Below, one piece after another: positions 7,787 through 15,192 of a stretch of DNA of 18,647 bases; the stretch's first letter is position 1, and each line of letters opens with the position of its first letter. The stretch is taken from NCBI GenBank assembly GCA_009693345.1, contig SHXL01000030.1, positions 1-18,647 of the forward strand, written 5' to 3'. This DNA is from Betaproteobacteria bacterium. GTDB taxonomy: Bacteria > Pseudomonadota > Gammaproteobacteria > Burkholderiales > SG8-39. Position numbers and translations under genes: made by a program. The notes below the pieces were generated by a model, which had not been told where the DNA came from, ran no database searches, and saw only the letters and a program-made list of their open reading frames with translations.

Positions 7787-8875
7787 TTGCGCGGGCTCCC
7801 CCGAGCGCCACTGCGCGAGTCTCCCTTAGCACGTTTCTGCCTCGTCGCCTACGTCCTGCTCGTCGCCTACGCTTCCCTCTATCCGCTGGTGGGGTGGCGC
7901 GTTCCGGGCGGCTCGGCGTTCGCGTTTCTCGCCGCGCCCTGGCCGCGCTATGTCACGGCGTTCGACCTTGTCGCCAATTTCCTCGGTTATCTGCCCTATG
8001 GCCTGCTGTGTGCGCTCGTGCTGCGGCCGCGCCTCGCCGCAGGCGGCTCGACGCTGCTTGCCGCGCTCAGCGCGGCGGCGCTGTCGCTTACGCTGGAAGC
8101 CTTGCAGAGCCTCCTGCCGGCGCGCATTCCGTCGAACCTCGATGTCGTCGCCAATATCACCGGGGCAACCTGCGGCGGCCTGGCCGGCGTCGGTCTCGCA
8201 CCGGGCTTGCTCGGCGGCGGGCCGCTGCGGCGGCTGCGCGACGCCACGCTGGTCCCCGGGGTGGCGACGGATTTCGGCCTGACGCTGCTCGGGCTGTGGC
8301 TGTTCGCGCAGCTCAACCCGGCCACGCTGTTGTTCGGCACCGGCGATCTGCGCGACCTGCTTGCCGGTTCGGGCGAGCGCCACGCGGCCACACTGTTTGT
8401 TTCCACTGAGGCGGTGACCGCAGCCGCGAACCTGGTCGCCGTCGCGCTGCTTGCCTCGGTTATGGCTCGACCGCAGGCGCCCCTGTTGCGGCTGGTGGCG
8501 GGGCTGATCGGGATCGCGTTGCTGGTGAAGACGCTGGCGTTTGCCATCCTGATGCGGGCCGAGCACGTGCTCGCCTGGCTCACGCCGGGCGCGCAGCTTG
8601 GCCTGGCATTGGGCGCGGTGCTGGCGCTCGCGGCGCTGCGATTATCGCGCACCGCACGCCTTGCACTAGCGGCGGTGCTGTTGATGGCTGCGACAGTGCT
8701 CGTGAACCTTTCGCCGCCGAATCCGTATTTTGCCGCGACGCTCAAGGTCTGGGAGCAGGGTCATTTCCTCAACTTCAACGGCCTGACGCACATCGTATCG
8801 GCGGCGTGGCCGTTTGCAGCGCTGACGTACTTGGTCTACCTCGCTACGTCACGGCTGCGTGACCTCCTCCGGTAA
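7787..8875 (+). CDS. VanZ-family integral membrane protein
   Basis: This is a 362-residue membrane protein with about 9-10 hydrophobic segments. The N-terminal half carries the VanZ-like domain: DLVANFLGYLPYG at 60-72 and LEALQSLLPARIPSNLDVVA at about 103-122, matching the family's NxxxFxPxG and SxxDxxxN patterns. The C-terminal half (about 150-362) is an additional membrane region ending in a NPYFAATLKVWEQGHFLNF segment seen in long proteobacterial VanZ-like proteins. VanZ confers low-level teicoplanin resistance in enterococci, but in betaproteobacteria the role is unknown and no resistance should be inferred. The start is assigned to TTG at 7787, one base past the symporter stop; this non-ATG start is uncertain, but no ATG lies in frame before the VanZ motifs. 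Confidence 0.82.
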   Translation: MRGLPRAPLRESPLARFCLVAYVLLVAYASLYPLVGWRVPGGSAFAFLAAPWPRYVTAFDLVANFLGYLPYGLLCALVLRPRLAAGGSTLLAALSAAALSLTLEALQSLLPARIPSNLDVVANITGATCGGLAGVGLAPGLLGGGPLRRLRDATLVPGVATDFGLTLLGLWLFAQLNPATLLFGTGDLRDLLAGSGERHAATLFVSTEAVTAAANLVAVALLASVMARPQAPLLRLVAGLIGIALLVKTLAFAILMRAEHVLAWLTPGAQLGLALGAVLALAALRLSRTARLALAAVLLMAATVLVNLSPPNPYFAATLKVWEQGHFLNFNGLTHIVSAAWPFAALTYLVYLATSRLRDLLR

Positions 8876-8884
8876 AATCAGACC

Positions 8885-9208
8885 ATGGCGTACTACGAGA
8901 GGCACATCTTCTTTTGCTGCAACCAGCGCGAGGGCAACGAGCGCCCCTGCTGCAACGGCAAAGGCGCGTCTGCGATGCGCGACTACGCCAAGCAGCGCGT
9001 CAGGGAGCTGGGCCTCGGGCGGGGAGATGAAACCCGCGGCAAACTGCGAGTCAACATGGCGGGCTGCCTGGACCGCTGCGAGGAAGGGCCCTGCATCGTG
9101 GTCTACCCGGAAGCGGTTTGGTACACCTATGTCGACCGCGCCGACATCGACGAGATCGTCGAAGAGCACCTGGGTCACGGCCGGATCGTCGAGCGGCTTC
9201 GCATTTGA
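8885..9208 (+). CDS. Thioredoxin-like [2Fe-2S] ferredoxin
   Basis: This is a 107-residue protein of the (2Fe-2S) thioredoxin-fold ferredoxin family. Cysteines cluster as C11-C12, C22-C23, C61, C65 and C70; the CxxxC pair at 61/65 within AGCLDRCEEGPC and an N-terminal Cys about 11 residues before a second one match the four-ligand layout of this family. The VVYPEAVWYTYVD segment after the last cysteines is also typical. The protein is probably a soluble cytosolic electron carrier, partner unknown. The ATG at 8885 is 9 bp after the VanZ gene and lacks a strong Shine-Dalgarno. It is followed 13 bp later by an alpha/beta hydrolase and then by a HemJ-like oxidase on the same strand. The two extra cysteines (C12 or C11, C23 or C22) are unexplained. 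Confidence 0.92.
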   Translation: MAYYERHIFFCCNQREGNERPCCNGKGASAMRDYAKQRVRELGLGRGDETRGKLRVNMAGCLDRCEEGPCIVVYPEAVWYTYVDRADIDEIVEEHLGHGRIVERLRI

Positions 9209-9221
9209 AGTCCCGCACGTG

Positions 9222-9815
9222 ATGCGGTCCTCGACCCGGCGCGAACTGATCGCGGGGCCGGCAGGAAAAATCGAATGCACCGTTGATTTCCCTGCCGCCG
9301 CGCCGCGCGGCATCGCACTCGTGGCGCACCCGCATCCGCTGCACGGCGGTACGCTGGACAACAAGGTCGCGCAGACGGTGGCGCGCGCGTTCGTCGAACT
9401 CGGCTACACGGCTTGGCGGCCGAACTTCCGCGGCGTCGGTGCGAGCGAAGGAACGCATGACGAGGGCCGCGGCGAGGTCGATGATCTGGCCGCCGTCATC
9501 GAGCACTGCAAGGCCGAGAAACCCGTTCTGGCCGGCTTCTCGTTCGGTGCCGCGGTTCAGACCAGGCTTGCGCAACGCGTGAAGCCGGAGCGCATGGCGC
9601 TGGTCGGCCTCGCGGTGAAGCATCTGGAGGCGATGCCGGTTCCGGCGGACACAATCCTGATCCATGGCGAGGAGGATACGACCGTGCCGCTCACGGACGT
9701 GCTCGCCTGGGCGCGGCCGCAGGATTTGCCGGTGATCGTGGTGTCAGGGGCCGACCATTTCTTTCACCGGCGCCTGCACATCCTGCGCGCCATCATCCGC
9801 AACAACTGGAAATGA
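9222..9815 (+). CDS. Small alpha/beta hydrolase (dienelactone-hydrolase-like fold)
   Basis: This is a 197-residue single-domain alpha/beta hydrolase. The catalytic triad is readable: nucleophile S107 in the elbow GFSFG (105-109), acid D152 in IHGEEDTTVP (147-156) and base H179 in SGADHFFH. HPHPLHGGTLDNK at 36-48 near the oxyanion strand and NFRGVGASEG at 68-77 are typical of the COG2945-type hydrolases of proteobacteria. The substrate is unknown; esters or thioesters are likely by family. The frame is open upstream into the ferredoxin gene, but ATG 9222 (GTG directly before it is an alternative) gives a start at the natural domain boundary. It lies between the ferredoxin and the HemJ-like gene with gaps of 13 and 7 bp, so co-transcription is likely. 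Confidence 0.9.
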   Translation: MRSSTRRELIAGPAGKIECTVDFPAAAPRGIALVAHPHPLHGGTLDNKVAQTVARAFVELGYTAWRPNFRGVGASEGTHDEGRGEVDDLAAVIEHCKAEKPVLAGFSFGAAVQTRLAQRVKPERMALVGLAVKHLEAMPVPADTILIHGEEDTTVPLTDVLAWARPQDLPVIVVSGADHFFHRRLHILRAIIRNNWK

Positions 9816-9822
9816 GCTGACC

Positions 9823-10239
9823 ATGCTGTTCGTCAAGAGCCTGCATCTCGTCTTCATGGTGACCTGGTTCGCGGGGCTGTTCTATCTGCCGCGCCTGTTT
9901 GTCTATCACGCGCAGGCGAGCGACCGGATTTCCATCGAACGCTTCAAGGTCATGGAGCGCAAGCTCTTCTGGGGCATCGCGACGCCGGGCGGCGTGCTTA
10001 CCGTGGCGTTCGGGCTATGGCTCTGGCTGGGCTGGTTCCAGGGGGCGGGCGGCTGGCTGCATGCCAAGCTCGCGCTGGTCGGGGCGCTGGCTGGGTATCA
10101 TGTCTGGTGCGGCAAGTTGATGCTCGATTTTCGTAACGAGCGCAATGCGAGGAGCCATGTCTGGTTCCGCTGGTTCAATGAATTCCCGGTTCTGATCCTG
10201 ATCGGCGTCATCCTGCTGGTCGTCTTCAAGCCCCTTTAA
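9823..10239 (+). CDS. hemJ: HemJ-type protoporphyrinogen IX oxidase (CopD-like membrane protein)
   Basis: This is a 138-residue protein with four predicted transmembrane helices (about 4-22, 52-71, 78-98 and 121-136). WFAGLFYLPRLFVYHA at 15-30, the basic residues after it, and the final WFNEFPVL fit the HemJ family, which performs the six-electron oxidation of protoporphyrinogen IX to protoporphyrin IX in bacteria lacking HemG or HemY. H8, R24 and the lysine-rich loops correspond to positions conserved in the family. General CopD-like annotation is the fallback. The gene starts 7 bp after the hydrolase; its last 14 bp overlap the convergent methyltransferase gene. The natural electron acceptor of HemJ is not settled. 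Confidence 0.85.
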   Translation: MLFVKSLHLVFMVTWFAGLFYLPRLFVYHAQASDRISIERFKVMERKLFWGIATPGGVLTVAFGLWLWLGWFQGAGGWLHAKLALVGALAGYHVWCGKLMLDFRNERNARSHVWFRWFNEFPVLILIGVILLVVFKPL

Positions 10240-11182
10240 TTTGCGTTCCGCCGGCGTATCTGGCAAACAGCGCCAGCCAGCCCCCGGCGTGGCCGTGCCC
10301 TTCGCGCCGGATGTGCGTGCGCTCAAGTCGGCGTTCCACCAGCCCGGACTGCGCGGCCAGCACCCGCAGATAGCCCGGTGACTGCGCGTAGCGTCCGGTG
10401 GGCTGCAGCCTGTAGCTGCCGCCTTCGAGTCCTTCCACCGAAAACGCAAACAGGCCCTGCGGCGCCAGCAGGCGCGCGACCGCCGCAAATACCGCCGCCA
10501 GATCGCCGATGTAGATGAATACGTCCGCGGCGAGCACCGCATGCACCGATTCTGCCGGATGTCGCGCCAGTATTTCCACAAGTTCGCCTTTTTCAAGCGA
10601 TACGTAAGCGCCGCGTCGTGACGCGATCTCGAGCATTCGCGCCGATAGATCAATTCCGATGATCTTCGCGCCTGCCGCGGCAAGCGCCACGCCGACGAGC
10701 CCGGTACCGCAGCCCAGATCAATGACGCAAGCGTTCGTCTTGAGCTCCGGAAGCACTAATTTTGCGAGTGCTTCGGGCACGTGGTACTCGAGTTCCTCCA
10801 CCAGATGGTGTTCGAATTTTTGCGCGACACTGTCGAACAGGTTCGTGACATAGCCCTCGGGTGCGCGCGCGGTGCTGCGGCCGGTGATGGCGGCGCAAAG
10901 ATGTTCGAAGGTCGGATCGCCCGGATGGTGTGCCAGTCCCGTGAGAAAGCATTCCGCGGCGAGCCGGCCAAGGTTGAGGCAGGCCTGCGCGAGGCCCGGG
11001 TCGGTCTGCATCGACTTGCGGTAGGACGCGAGGGCCTGCTCGCCGTGCCCCAGGCGCTGCTGCGCGGTGCCGGCCTGATTCCAGTCCTGCGCCTCGTAAT
11101 GCGCGATGCCCTCCGCAAGCCAGTCGGCGGCGCTGCGGGCACCGCCGCGCATTTCGCCTCGTTGCACATCGTTTCCTTCCAT
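10226..11182 (-). CDS. SAM-dependent methyltransferase with residual TPR region (COG4976-like)
   Basis: This 318-residue protein has an N-terminal tetratricopeptide-like segment (about 20-100) and a class I methyltransferase domain (about 110-310). Motif I is VIDLGCGTGLVG at 153-164, followed by GIDLSARMLEIA (acidic SAM-ribose residue D178). YVTNLFDSVAQKFEHHL at 111-127 is characteristic of predicted TPR methyltransferases of the COG4976 type; substrate unknown. The TPR part looks shortened: YEAQDWNQAG runs straight into QQRLGHGEQALASYRK, and NLGRLAAE straight into CFLTGLAHHPGD, each lacking the expected helix. I chose ATG at 11182; ATG at 11152, preceded by GAGG 4 nt upstream, is a good alternative. 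It is convergent with and overlaps hemJ by 14 bp, and divergent from the RlmL-like gene. Confidence 0.85.
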   Translation of the reverse strand: MEGNDVQRGEMRGGARSAADWLAEGIAHYEAQDWNQAGTAQQRLGHGEQALASYRKSMQTDPGLAQACLNLGRLAAECFLTGLAHHPGDPTFEHLCAAITGRSTARAPEGYVTNLFDSVAQKFEHHLVEELEYHVPEALAKLVLPELKTNACVIDLGCGTGLVGVALAAAGAKIIGIDLSARMLEIASRRGAYVSLEKGELVEILARHPAESVHAVLAADVFIYIGDLAAVFAAVARLLAPQGLFAFSVEGLEGGSYRLQPTGRYAQSPGYLRVLAAQSGLVERRLERTHIRREGHGHAGGWLALFARYAGGTQIKGA

Positions 11183-11240
11183 GGGTCTGCTATCCTCGCG
11201 CCGGCCGCTGCCCGGCGTCAATCTTCCTCATCGAAAGCCG

Positions 11241-12377
11241 ATGGAACAGTTCTTTGCCTCTTCGCCGCGTGGTTTAGAGTCGCTGCTCGCCGCCGAACTC
11301 GGCTCATTTGGCGCGCAGCGCGTGGCGGAGGTGCCGGGCGGCGTCGCTTTCTCCGGCGACTGGAGCGTCTGCTACACGGCGAACCTCTGGTCGCGCTTGG
11401 CCTCGCGCATCCTCTGGCGCGTCGCCGAATTCGGCTACGCCGGCGAGGATGATCTCTACGAGGCGGCGCACAAGTTGGACTGGATGCGCCTGTTCACGGT
11501 GGAGCGCACGCTGCGCGTCAACGTGTCGGCGCAGAAGAGTCCGTTGAAGAGCCTCGACTTTGCCACCCTGCGCATCAAGGACGCGGTCTGCGACCGCTTC
11601 CGCGAAACGCTCGGCAGCCGGCCGAATGTGGACCGCGCCAATCCGGATGTGCGCGTGCACGCCTTTCTCGATGCGGTGCATTGCGTGCTCTACCTCGACA
11701 CTTCCGGCGAACCCCTGTTCAAGCGCGGCTGGCGCGCGGGCGCGGGCGAAGCGCCATTGCGCGAGAACCTGGCCGCCGGCATCATCCTGCTGTCGGGCTG
11801 GAAGCCGGAGGAACCGCTGCTCGATCCCATGTGCGGCGGCGGCACGCTGCTCATCGAGGCTGCCGCGATGGCGCGTGGCCGGGCGCCCGGGGCGCGCCGG
11901 TCATTCGGATTTGAAAAACTGAAGATCTTCGATCCGAAGCTGTGGGCCGGAATCAAGAACGAAGAACGCGTGCCGGCAGCCGCCAAACTGGAGATCTTCG
12001 GCAGCGACAATGACCCGCGCGTGCTGGGGGACGCACGGCGAAACATCGCGGGGGCGGGGGTGGACCGCTGGATCAAGCTGGAACAGGTTGACATCCTTGA
12101 GCGCGCGGCGCCCGCGCCGGCCGGCGTCATGGTGGCCAATCCGCCCTATGGCGAGCGCATCGGCTCCAAGGAGGAACTGGCGGAGTTCTACCCCAGGCTG
12201 GGAAGTGCGCTGAAGAAGAACTATCCCGGCTGGCGCTGCCATTTCTTCACCGCAGACCTGCGCCTGCCGAAACTAATGCGCCTGCAGCCCTCGCGTCGTG
12301 TGCCGCTCTACAACGGCGCGCTCGAATGCCGCCTGTTCGAGATCCGCATCGTCGCCGGCAGCAATCGACCCGGCTGA
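11241..12377 (+). CDS. rlmL: THUMP-domain class I SAM-dependent rRNA methyltransferase (RlmL-like)
   Basis: This is a 378-residue RNA methyltransferase of the RlmL/UPF0020 family, expected to make m2G in 23S rRNA (G2445 in E. coli). MEQFFASSPRGLESLLAAEL at the start, a THUMP region (about 44-155), KRGWR at 161-165, SAM motif I DPMCGGGTLLIEA at 195-207 and the catalytic motif NPPYGERIG at 300-308 are all present. E. coli RlmKL is a fusion of about 700 residues; here only the RlmL half exists, as in many betaproteobacteria. A related family member with another target cannot be excluded, hence cautious use of the symbol. The start at 11241 fits the family's N-terminus; no strong Shine-Dalgarno. 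It is divergent from the TPR methyltransferase with 58 bp between starts. Confidence 0.88.
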   Translation: MEQFFASSPRGLESLLAAELGSFGAQRVAEVPGGVAFSGDWSVCYTANLWSRLASRILWRVAEFGYAGEDDLYEAAHKLDWMRLFTVERTLRVNVSAQKSPLKSLDFATLRIKDAVCDRFRETLGSRPNVDRANPDVRVHAFLDAVHCVLYLDTSGEPLFKRGWRAGAGEAPLRENLAAGIILLSGWKPEEPLLDPMCGGGTLLIEAAAMARGRAPGARRSFGFEKLKIFDPKLWAGIKNEERVPAAAKLEIFGSDNDPRVLGDARRNIAGAGVDRWIKLEQVDILERAAPAPAGVMVANPPYGERIGSKEELAEFYPRLGSALKKNYPGWRCHFFTADLRLPKLMRLQPSRRVPLYNGALECRLFEIRIVAGSNRPG

Positions 12378-12398
12378 CGTGGGGCGTGCCGGCAGACG

Positions 12399-12851
12399 TC
12401 ATTTGCAATCCTTCGCCGGCGGGATTCCCGTCAACAGCGTGTTTATTCTTGGCAAGTCGACTTGACCAACTGCGAGACTGTAGCTCGACTGTCCCTTCTC
12501 CTGTGGACGTTCAACAACGAGTTCCGGCCTCACGCGGAAAAGTGCCACCGGTCGCGTTCCGCTGAGCAGCACGAGGGTCGCGTAACAGGAGAGCTTGGTG
12601 TCTGCTCGACGCCAGGATTTATTTCGCAGCTGCCTGAGCTCATCCACGATGGAATTCACTTGCTCGCGGTCCTTGATCACCGTGGACGGGGTCCCGTAGT
12701 TCGCGACTCGAATGGCGGACACGTCCTTAAGTTGTGGCCGCTGGTCCGCCGCCATGGCACCCGCGCTCAGGCCAGCCAACCCAAGGGCCACTATAGCAAT
12801 GGCGCGAATCTTCATGTCGGTGGTACCGAATGGAATGGCTGATATCTGCAC
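12399..12851 (-). CDS. Small exported protein of unknown function
   Basis: I do not recognise this protein. It carries a clear Sec signal peptide (MKIRAIAIVALGLAGLSAGA then MAADQ) and about 115 mature residues with two cysteines (one in DTKLSCYATLV, one in the C-terminal PPAKDCK), which could form a periplasmic disulphide. The mature part alternates strands and a Q/E/R-rich helix; there is no membrane segment after the signal. Start choice: a GTG at 12851 has an excellent Shine-Dalgarno, AAGGAG at 12858-12863 with 6 nt spacing, and would add 12 residues before the MKIRA methionine; the ATG at 12815 has a more usual signal-peptide length (138 aa) but no ribosome site. It is convergent with the RlmL-like gene (21 bp gap) and lies beyond the pilU terminator, so it needs its own promoter. 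Confidence 0.68.
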   Translation of the reverse strand: MQISAIPFGTTDMKIRAIAIVALGLAGLSAGAMAADQRPQLKDVSAIRVANYGTPSTVIKDREQVNSIVDELRQLRNKSWRRADTKLSCYATLVLLSGTRPVALFRVRPELVVERPQEKGQSSYSLAVGQVDLPRINTLLTGIPPAKDCK

Positions 12852-12888
12852 TCGCGACTCCTTTCCTGAAGTGCCTGACCGGTTAATG

Positions 12889-12914
12889 AAAAAGGGCGCT
12901 TGCGCGCCCCTTTT
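12889..12914 (-). terminator. Intrinsic terminator downstream of pilT-pilU
   Basis: GGGCGC (12894-12899) and GCGCCC (12904-12909) form a GC-rich hairpin with a TTGC loop; on the minus strand it is followed by a TTTTT run, and on the plus strand by CTTTT. It lies about 65 bp past the pilU stop, and upstream of the small exported protein gene, whose promoter must lie between it and 12863. The near symmetry could make it work in both directions. Confidence 0.78.
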
Positions 12915-12977
12915 CGTGGCTCCCCCGCCCCGTAGATTCATTCGGGGGCAGGCCTCGCGGGGACGACGTCCGAGCAC

Positions 12978-14114
12978 CTAGACGATATCGAGGTGATCGA
13001 GGTCCTTGGTGAGGTCCTTTTCCTTCGATTCCTTGCCATGCAGCTTGATGTTCAGGCGCACCTCGTTGGTCGAGTCGGCGAAGCGAAGCGCGTCTTCGAA
13101 GCTGATGCGGCCGGCTTCGTAGAGGTCGAACAGAGCCTGGTCGAAGGTCTGCATGCCCAGTTCCCTCGATTTCTTCATGATCTCCTTGATGCCGTGGATT
13201 TCGCCCTTGAAGATGAGGTCCGAAATAAGCGGTGAATTAAGCAGCACCTCGACCGCCGCGGCGCGCCCTTTTCCTTCCTTCACCGGGATCAGGCGCTGAG
13301 ATATCACCGCCTTGAGGTTCAGCGACAGGTCCATCAGCAACTGGTGGCGCCGTCCTTCCGGGAAGAAGTTGATGATCCGGTCCATCGTTTGGTTGGAGTT
13401 GTTGGCGTGCAGCGTGCCCAGCGCGAGGTGGCCGGTTTCCGCGAACGCAACCGCGTGCTCCATGACCTCCATTTCGCGAATTTCGCCGATCAGAATCACG
13501 TCAGGCGCTTGGCGCAGCGTGTTCTTGAGCGCGGCCTCCCAGGAATCGGTGTCCACGCCCACCTCGCGCTGCGTGATCATGCAGTTCATGTGCGGATGCA
13601 CGTACTCGACGGGGTCCTCGATGGTGATGATGTGGCCGTACGAGTTCTCGTTGCGGTAGCCGATCATCGCCGCAAGCGACGTGGACTTGCCCGAGCCGGT
13701 GCCGCCGACGAACAGCACCAGGCCGCGCTTGGTCATGATCACGTCCTTCAATACCGGTGGCAGCTTCAGGTCTTCGAACTTGGGGATGGCGACGGTGATC
13801 ACGCGCATCACCATGCCGACCTGTCCCATTTGGTTGAAGCAGTTGATACGGAAACGGCCGATGCCGGAAGGGGCGATCGCGAAATTGCACTCCTTGGTCG
13901 ATTCGAACTCGGCCGCCTGCTTGTCGTTCATTACGGCACGCACCAGCATCGCCGTATGCTGGCCGGTGAGCGCCGTCTGCGAAACCGGCGTCATCTTGCT
14001 GTCGATTTTCATCGCCGGCGGGAAACCCGCGGTAATGAAAAGGTCCGAGCCCTTCTTCGTGAGCAGCGCGCGTAGAAGATCGTAGATGAATTTGACTGCC
14101 TGTTCGCGTTCCAT
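12978..14114 (-). CDS. pilU: Type IV pilus retraction ATPase PilU
   Basis: This is a 378-residue secretion-ATPase family protein (PilT/PilU/VirB11 class), the PilT-dependent accessory retraction motor. Motifs: Walker A GGTGSGKST at 137-145 (K143), the Asp box IITIEDPVEYVH, Walker B-type DVILIGEIRE at 205-214 (E211) and a His box GHLALGTLHANN. PilU features distinguish it from PilT: HPHMNCMITQREVG instead of the shorter PilT linker, and the long charged C-terminal tail (HGKESKEKDLTKDLDHLDIV). GGAGG at 14122-14126, inside the last pilT codons, is 7 nt before the ATG, and only 3 bp separate the genes, indicating translational coupling with pilT. An intrinsic terminator follows. Confidence 0.96.
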   Translation of the reverse strand: MEREQAVKFIYDLLRALLTKKGSDLFITAGFPPAMKIDSKMTPVSQTALTGQHTAMLVRAVMNDKQAAEFESTKECNFAIAPSGIGRFRINCFNQMGQVGMVMRVITVAIPKFEDLKLPPVLKDVIMTKRGLVLFVGGTGSGKSTSLAAMIGYRNENSYGHIITIEDPVEYVHPHMNCMITQREVGVDTDSWEAALKNTLRQAPDVILIGEIREMEVMEHAVAFAETGHLALGTLHANNSNQTMDRIINFFPEGRRHQLLMDLSLNLKAVISQRLIPVKEGKGRAAAVEVLLNSPLISDLIFKGEIHGIKEIMKKSRELGMQTFDQALFDLYEAGRISFEDALRFADSTNEVRLNIKLHGKESKEKDLTKDLDHLDIV

Positions 14115-14117
14115 GCT

Positions 14118-15164
14118 CTAACCTCCGGCGAAGTTGTCTTTGTTGGCGGCCTTGCTGCGCGCCTCGGCCATCGAGACGATGTTCCGCTTGACCAGATCCT
14201 GCAGATTCTGGTCGAGCGTCTGCATGCCTGCCTGCGCGCCGGTCTGGATCGATGAGTACATCTGCGCGATCTTGTTCTCGCGGATCAGGTTGCGGATCGC
14301 CGGCGTGCCGACCATGATTTCATGCGCCGCGATGCGGCCGGCGCCGTCCTTGGTCTTGAGCAGCATCTGCGAAATGATTGCGCGGATCGACTCCGAGATC
14401 ATGGAGCGGATCATTTCCTTCTCCGCCGCCGGGAACACGTCCACGATCCGGTCGATGGTCTTCGCTGCCGAGGAGGTGTGCAGCGTGCCGAACACCAGGT
14501 GGCCCGTTTCCGCGCCGGACAGGGCCAGACGGATGGTTTCCAGGTCGCGCATCTCGCCCACGAGGATCACGTCCGGATCCTCCCGCAGGGCGCTTCTCAA
14601 GGCGTTGGAGAACGACAGCGTGTGCGGCCCAACCTCACGCTGGTTGATCAGGCATTTCTTCGAATCGTGCACGAACTCGATCGGATCCTCGATGGTGAGG
14701 ATGTGGCCTTCCTCGTTCTCGTTCTTGTGGTTGACCATTGCCGCGAGCGTGGTCGACTTGCCCGAGCCGGTCGGGCCGGTCACCAGCACCACGCCGCGCG
14801 GCTGGTCGGCGAGTTGCTCGAAGATCTTCGGGCACTTGAGCTGTTCCAGCGACAGGATCTTGGAAGGAATCGTTCGCAGCACCGCGGCGGCACCGCGGTT
14901 CTGCACGAAGGCATTGACACGGAAGCGTGCGAGGTTCGGTATCGCGAACGAGAAATCGCACTCCAGGTTCTCTTCGTAGAACTTGCGTTGCCCGTCGTTC
15001 ATGATGTCGTAGAGCATGCTGTGCACGTCCTTGTGCTCCATCGAGGGCAGGTTGATGCGCTTGATGTCGCCGTGCACGCGAATCATCGGCGGCAGTCCCG
15101 ACGACAGGTGCAGGTCGGAAGCCTTGTTCTTGACGACAAAGGCAAGCAATTCAGTGAGATCCAT
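14118..15164 (-). CDS. pilT: Type IV pilus retraction ATPase PilT
   Basis: This 348-residue hexameric ATPase depolymerises type IV pili for twitching motility and DNA uptake. It has Walker A GPTGSGKST at 130-138 (K136), Asp box ILTIEDPIEFVHDS, Walker B DVILVGEMRD with E204, His box GHLVFGTLHTSS, and the PilT-specific AIRNLIRENK retraction motif near residue 285. Length matches the family (about 345). The start is ATG at 15164 because GGGGGA lies about 7 nt upstream on the minus strand and MDLTELLAFVV is the family N-terminus; the frame is open for 17 more codons only as a shadow. It is followed by pilU and is divergent from yggS with about 31 bp between the two starts. Confidence 0.97.
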   Translation of the reverse strand: MDLTELLAFVVKNKASDLHLSSGLPPMIRVHGDIKRINLPSMEHKDVHSMLYDIMNDGQRKFYEENLECDFSFAIPNLARFRVNAFVQNRGAAAVLRTIPSKILSLEQLKCPKIFEQLADQPRGVVLVTGPTGSGKSTTLAAMVNHKNENEEGHILTIEDPIEFVHDSKKCLINQREVGPHTLSFSNALRSALREDPDVILVGEMRDLETIRLALSGAETGHLVFGTLHTSSAAKTIDRIVDVFPAAEKEMIRSMISESIRAIISQMLLKTKDGAGRIAAHEIMVGTPAIRNLIRENKIAQMYSSIQTGAQAGMQTLDQNLQDLVKRNIVSMAEARSKAANKDNFAGG

Positions 15165-15170
15165 TACAAT
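15165..15170 (+). promoter_or_regulatory. Candidate -10 element for yggS
   Basis: TACAAT (5 of 6 to TATAAT) lies directly next to the pilT start codon. A start site near 15177 would give an 18-20 nt leader for the ATG at 15196. There is no good -35 16-18 bp upstream; TTGACG at 15130-15135 is too far (29 bp). Confidence 0.28.
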
Positions 15171-15192
15171 TCCCCCAATGGCGACGGGCCAA

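Noticed and set aside
8848..8863. GTCACG-GCTG-CGTGAC hairpin at the end of the VanZ gene
   Set aside because: It lies within coding sequence and has no following T tract; a 6-bp stem is expected by chance in sequence of this GC content.
7787..8875. Glycopeptide resistance locus
   Set aside because: Only a VanZ-like fold is present; there are no vanHAX, vanY or vanRS genes, and such proteins are common in Gram-negatives without a resistance role.
11183..11221. Minus-strand promoter (TTGACG at 11216-11221) for the TPR methyltransferase
   Set aside because: No acceptable -10 lies 16-18 bp downstream; the 58-bp divergent region is too GC-rich for a confident call.
15130..15170. TTGACG plus TACAAT as a complete yggS promoter
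   Set aside because: The spacer would be 29 bp, far outside the 16-18 bp needed by the housekeeping sigma factor.
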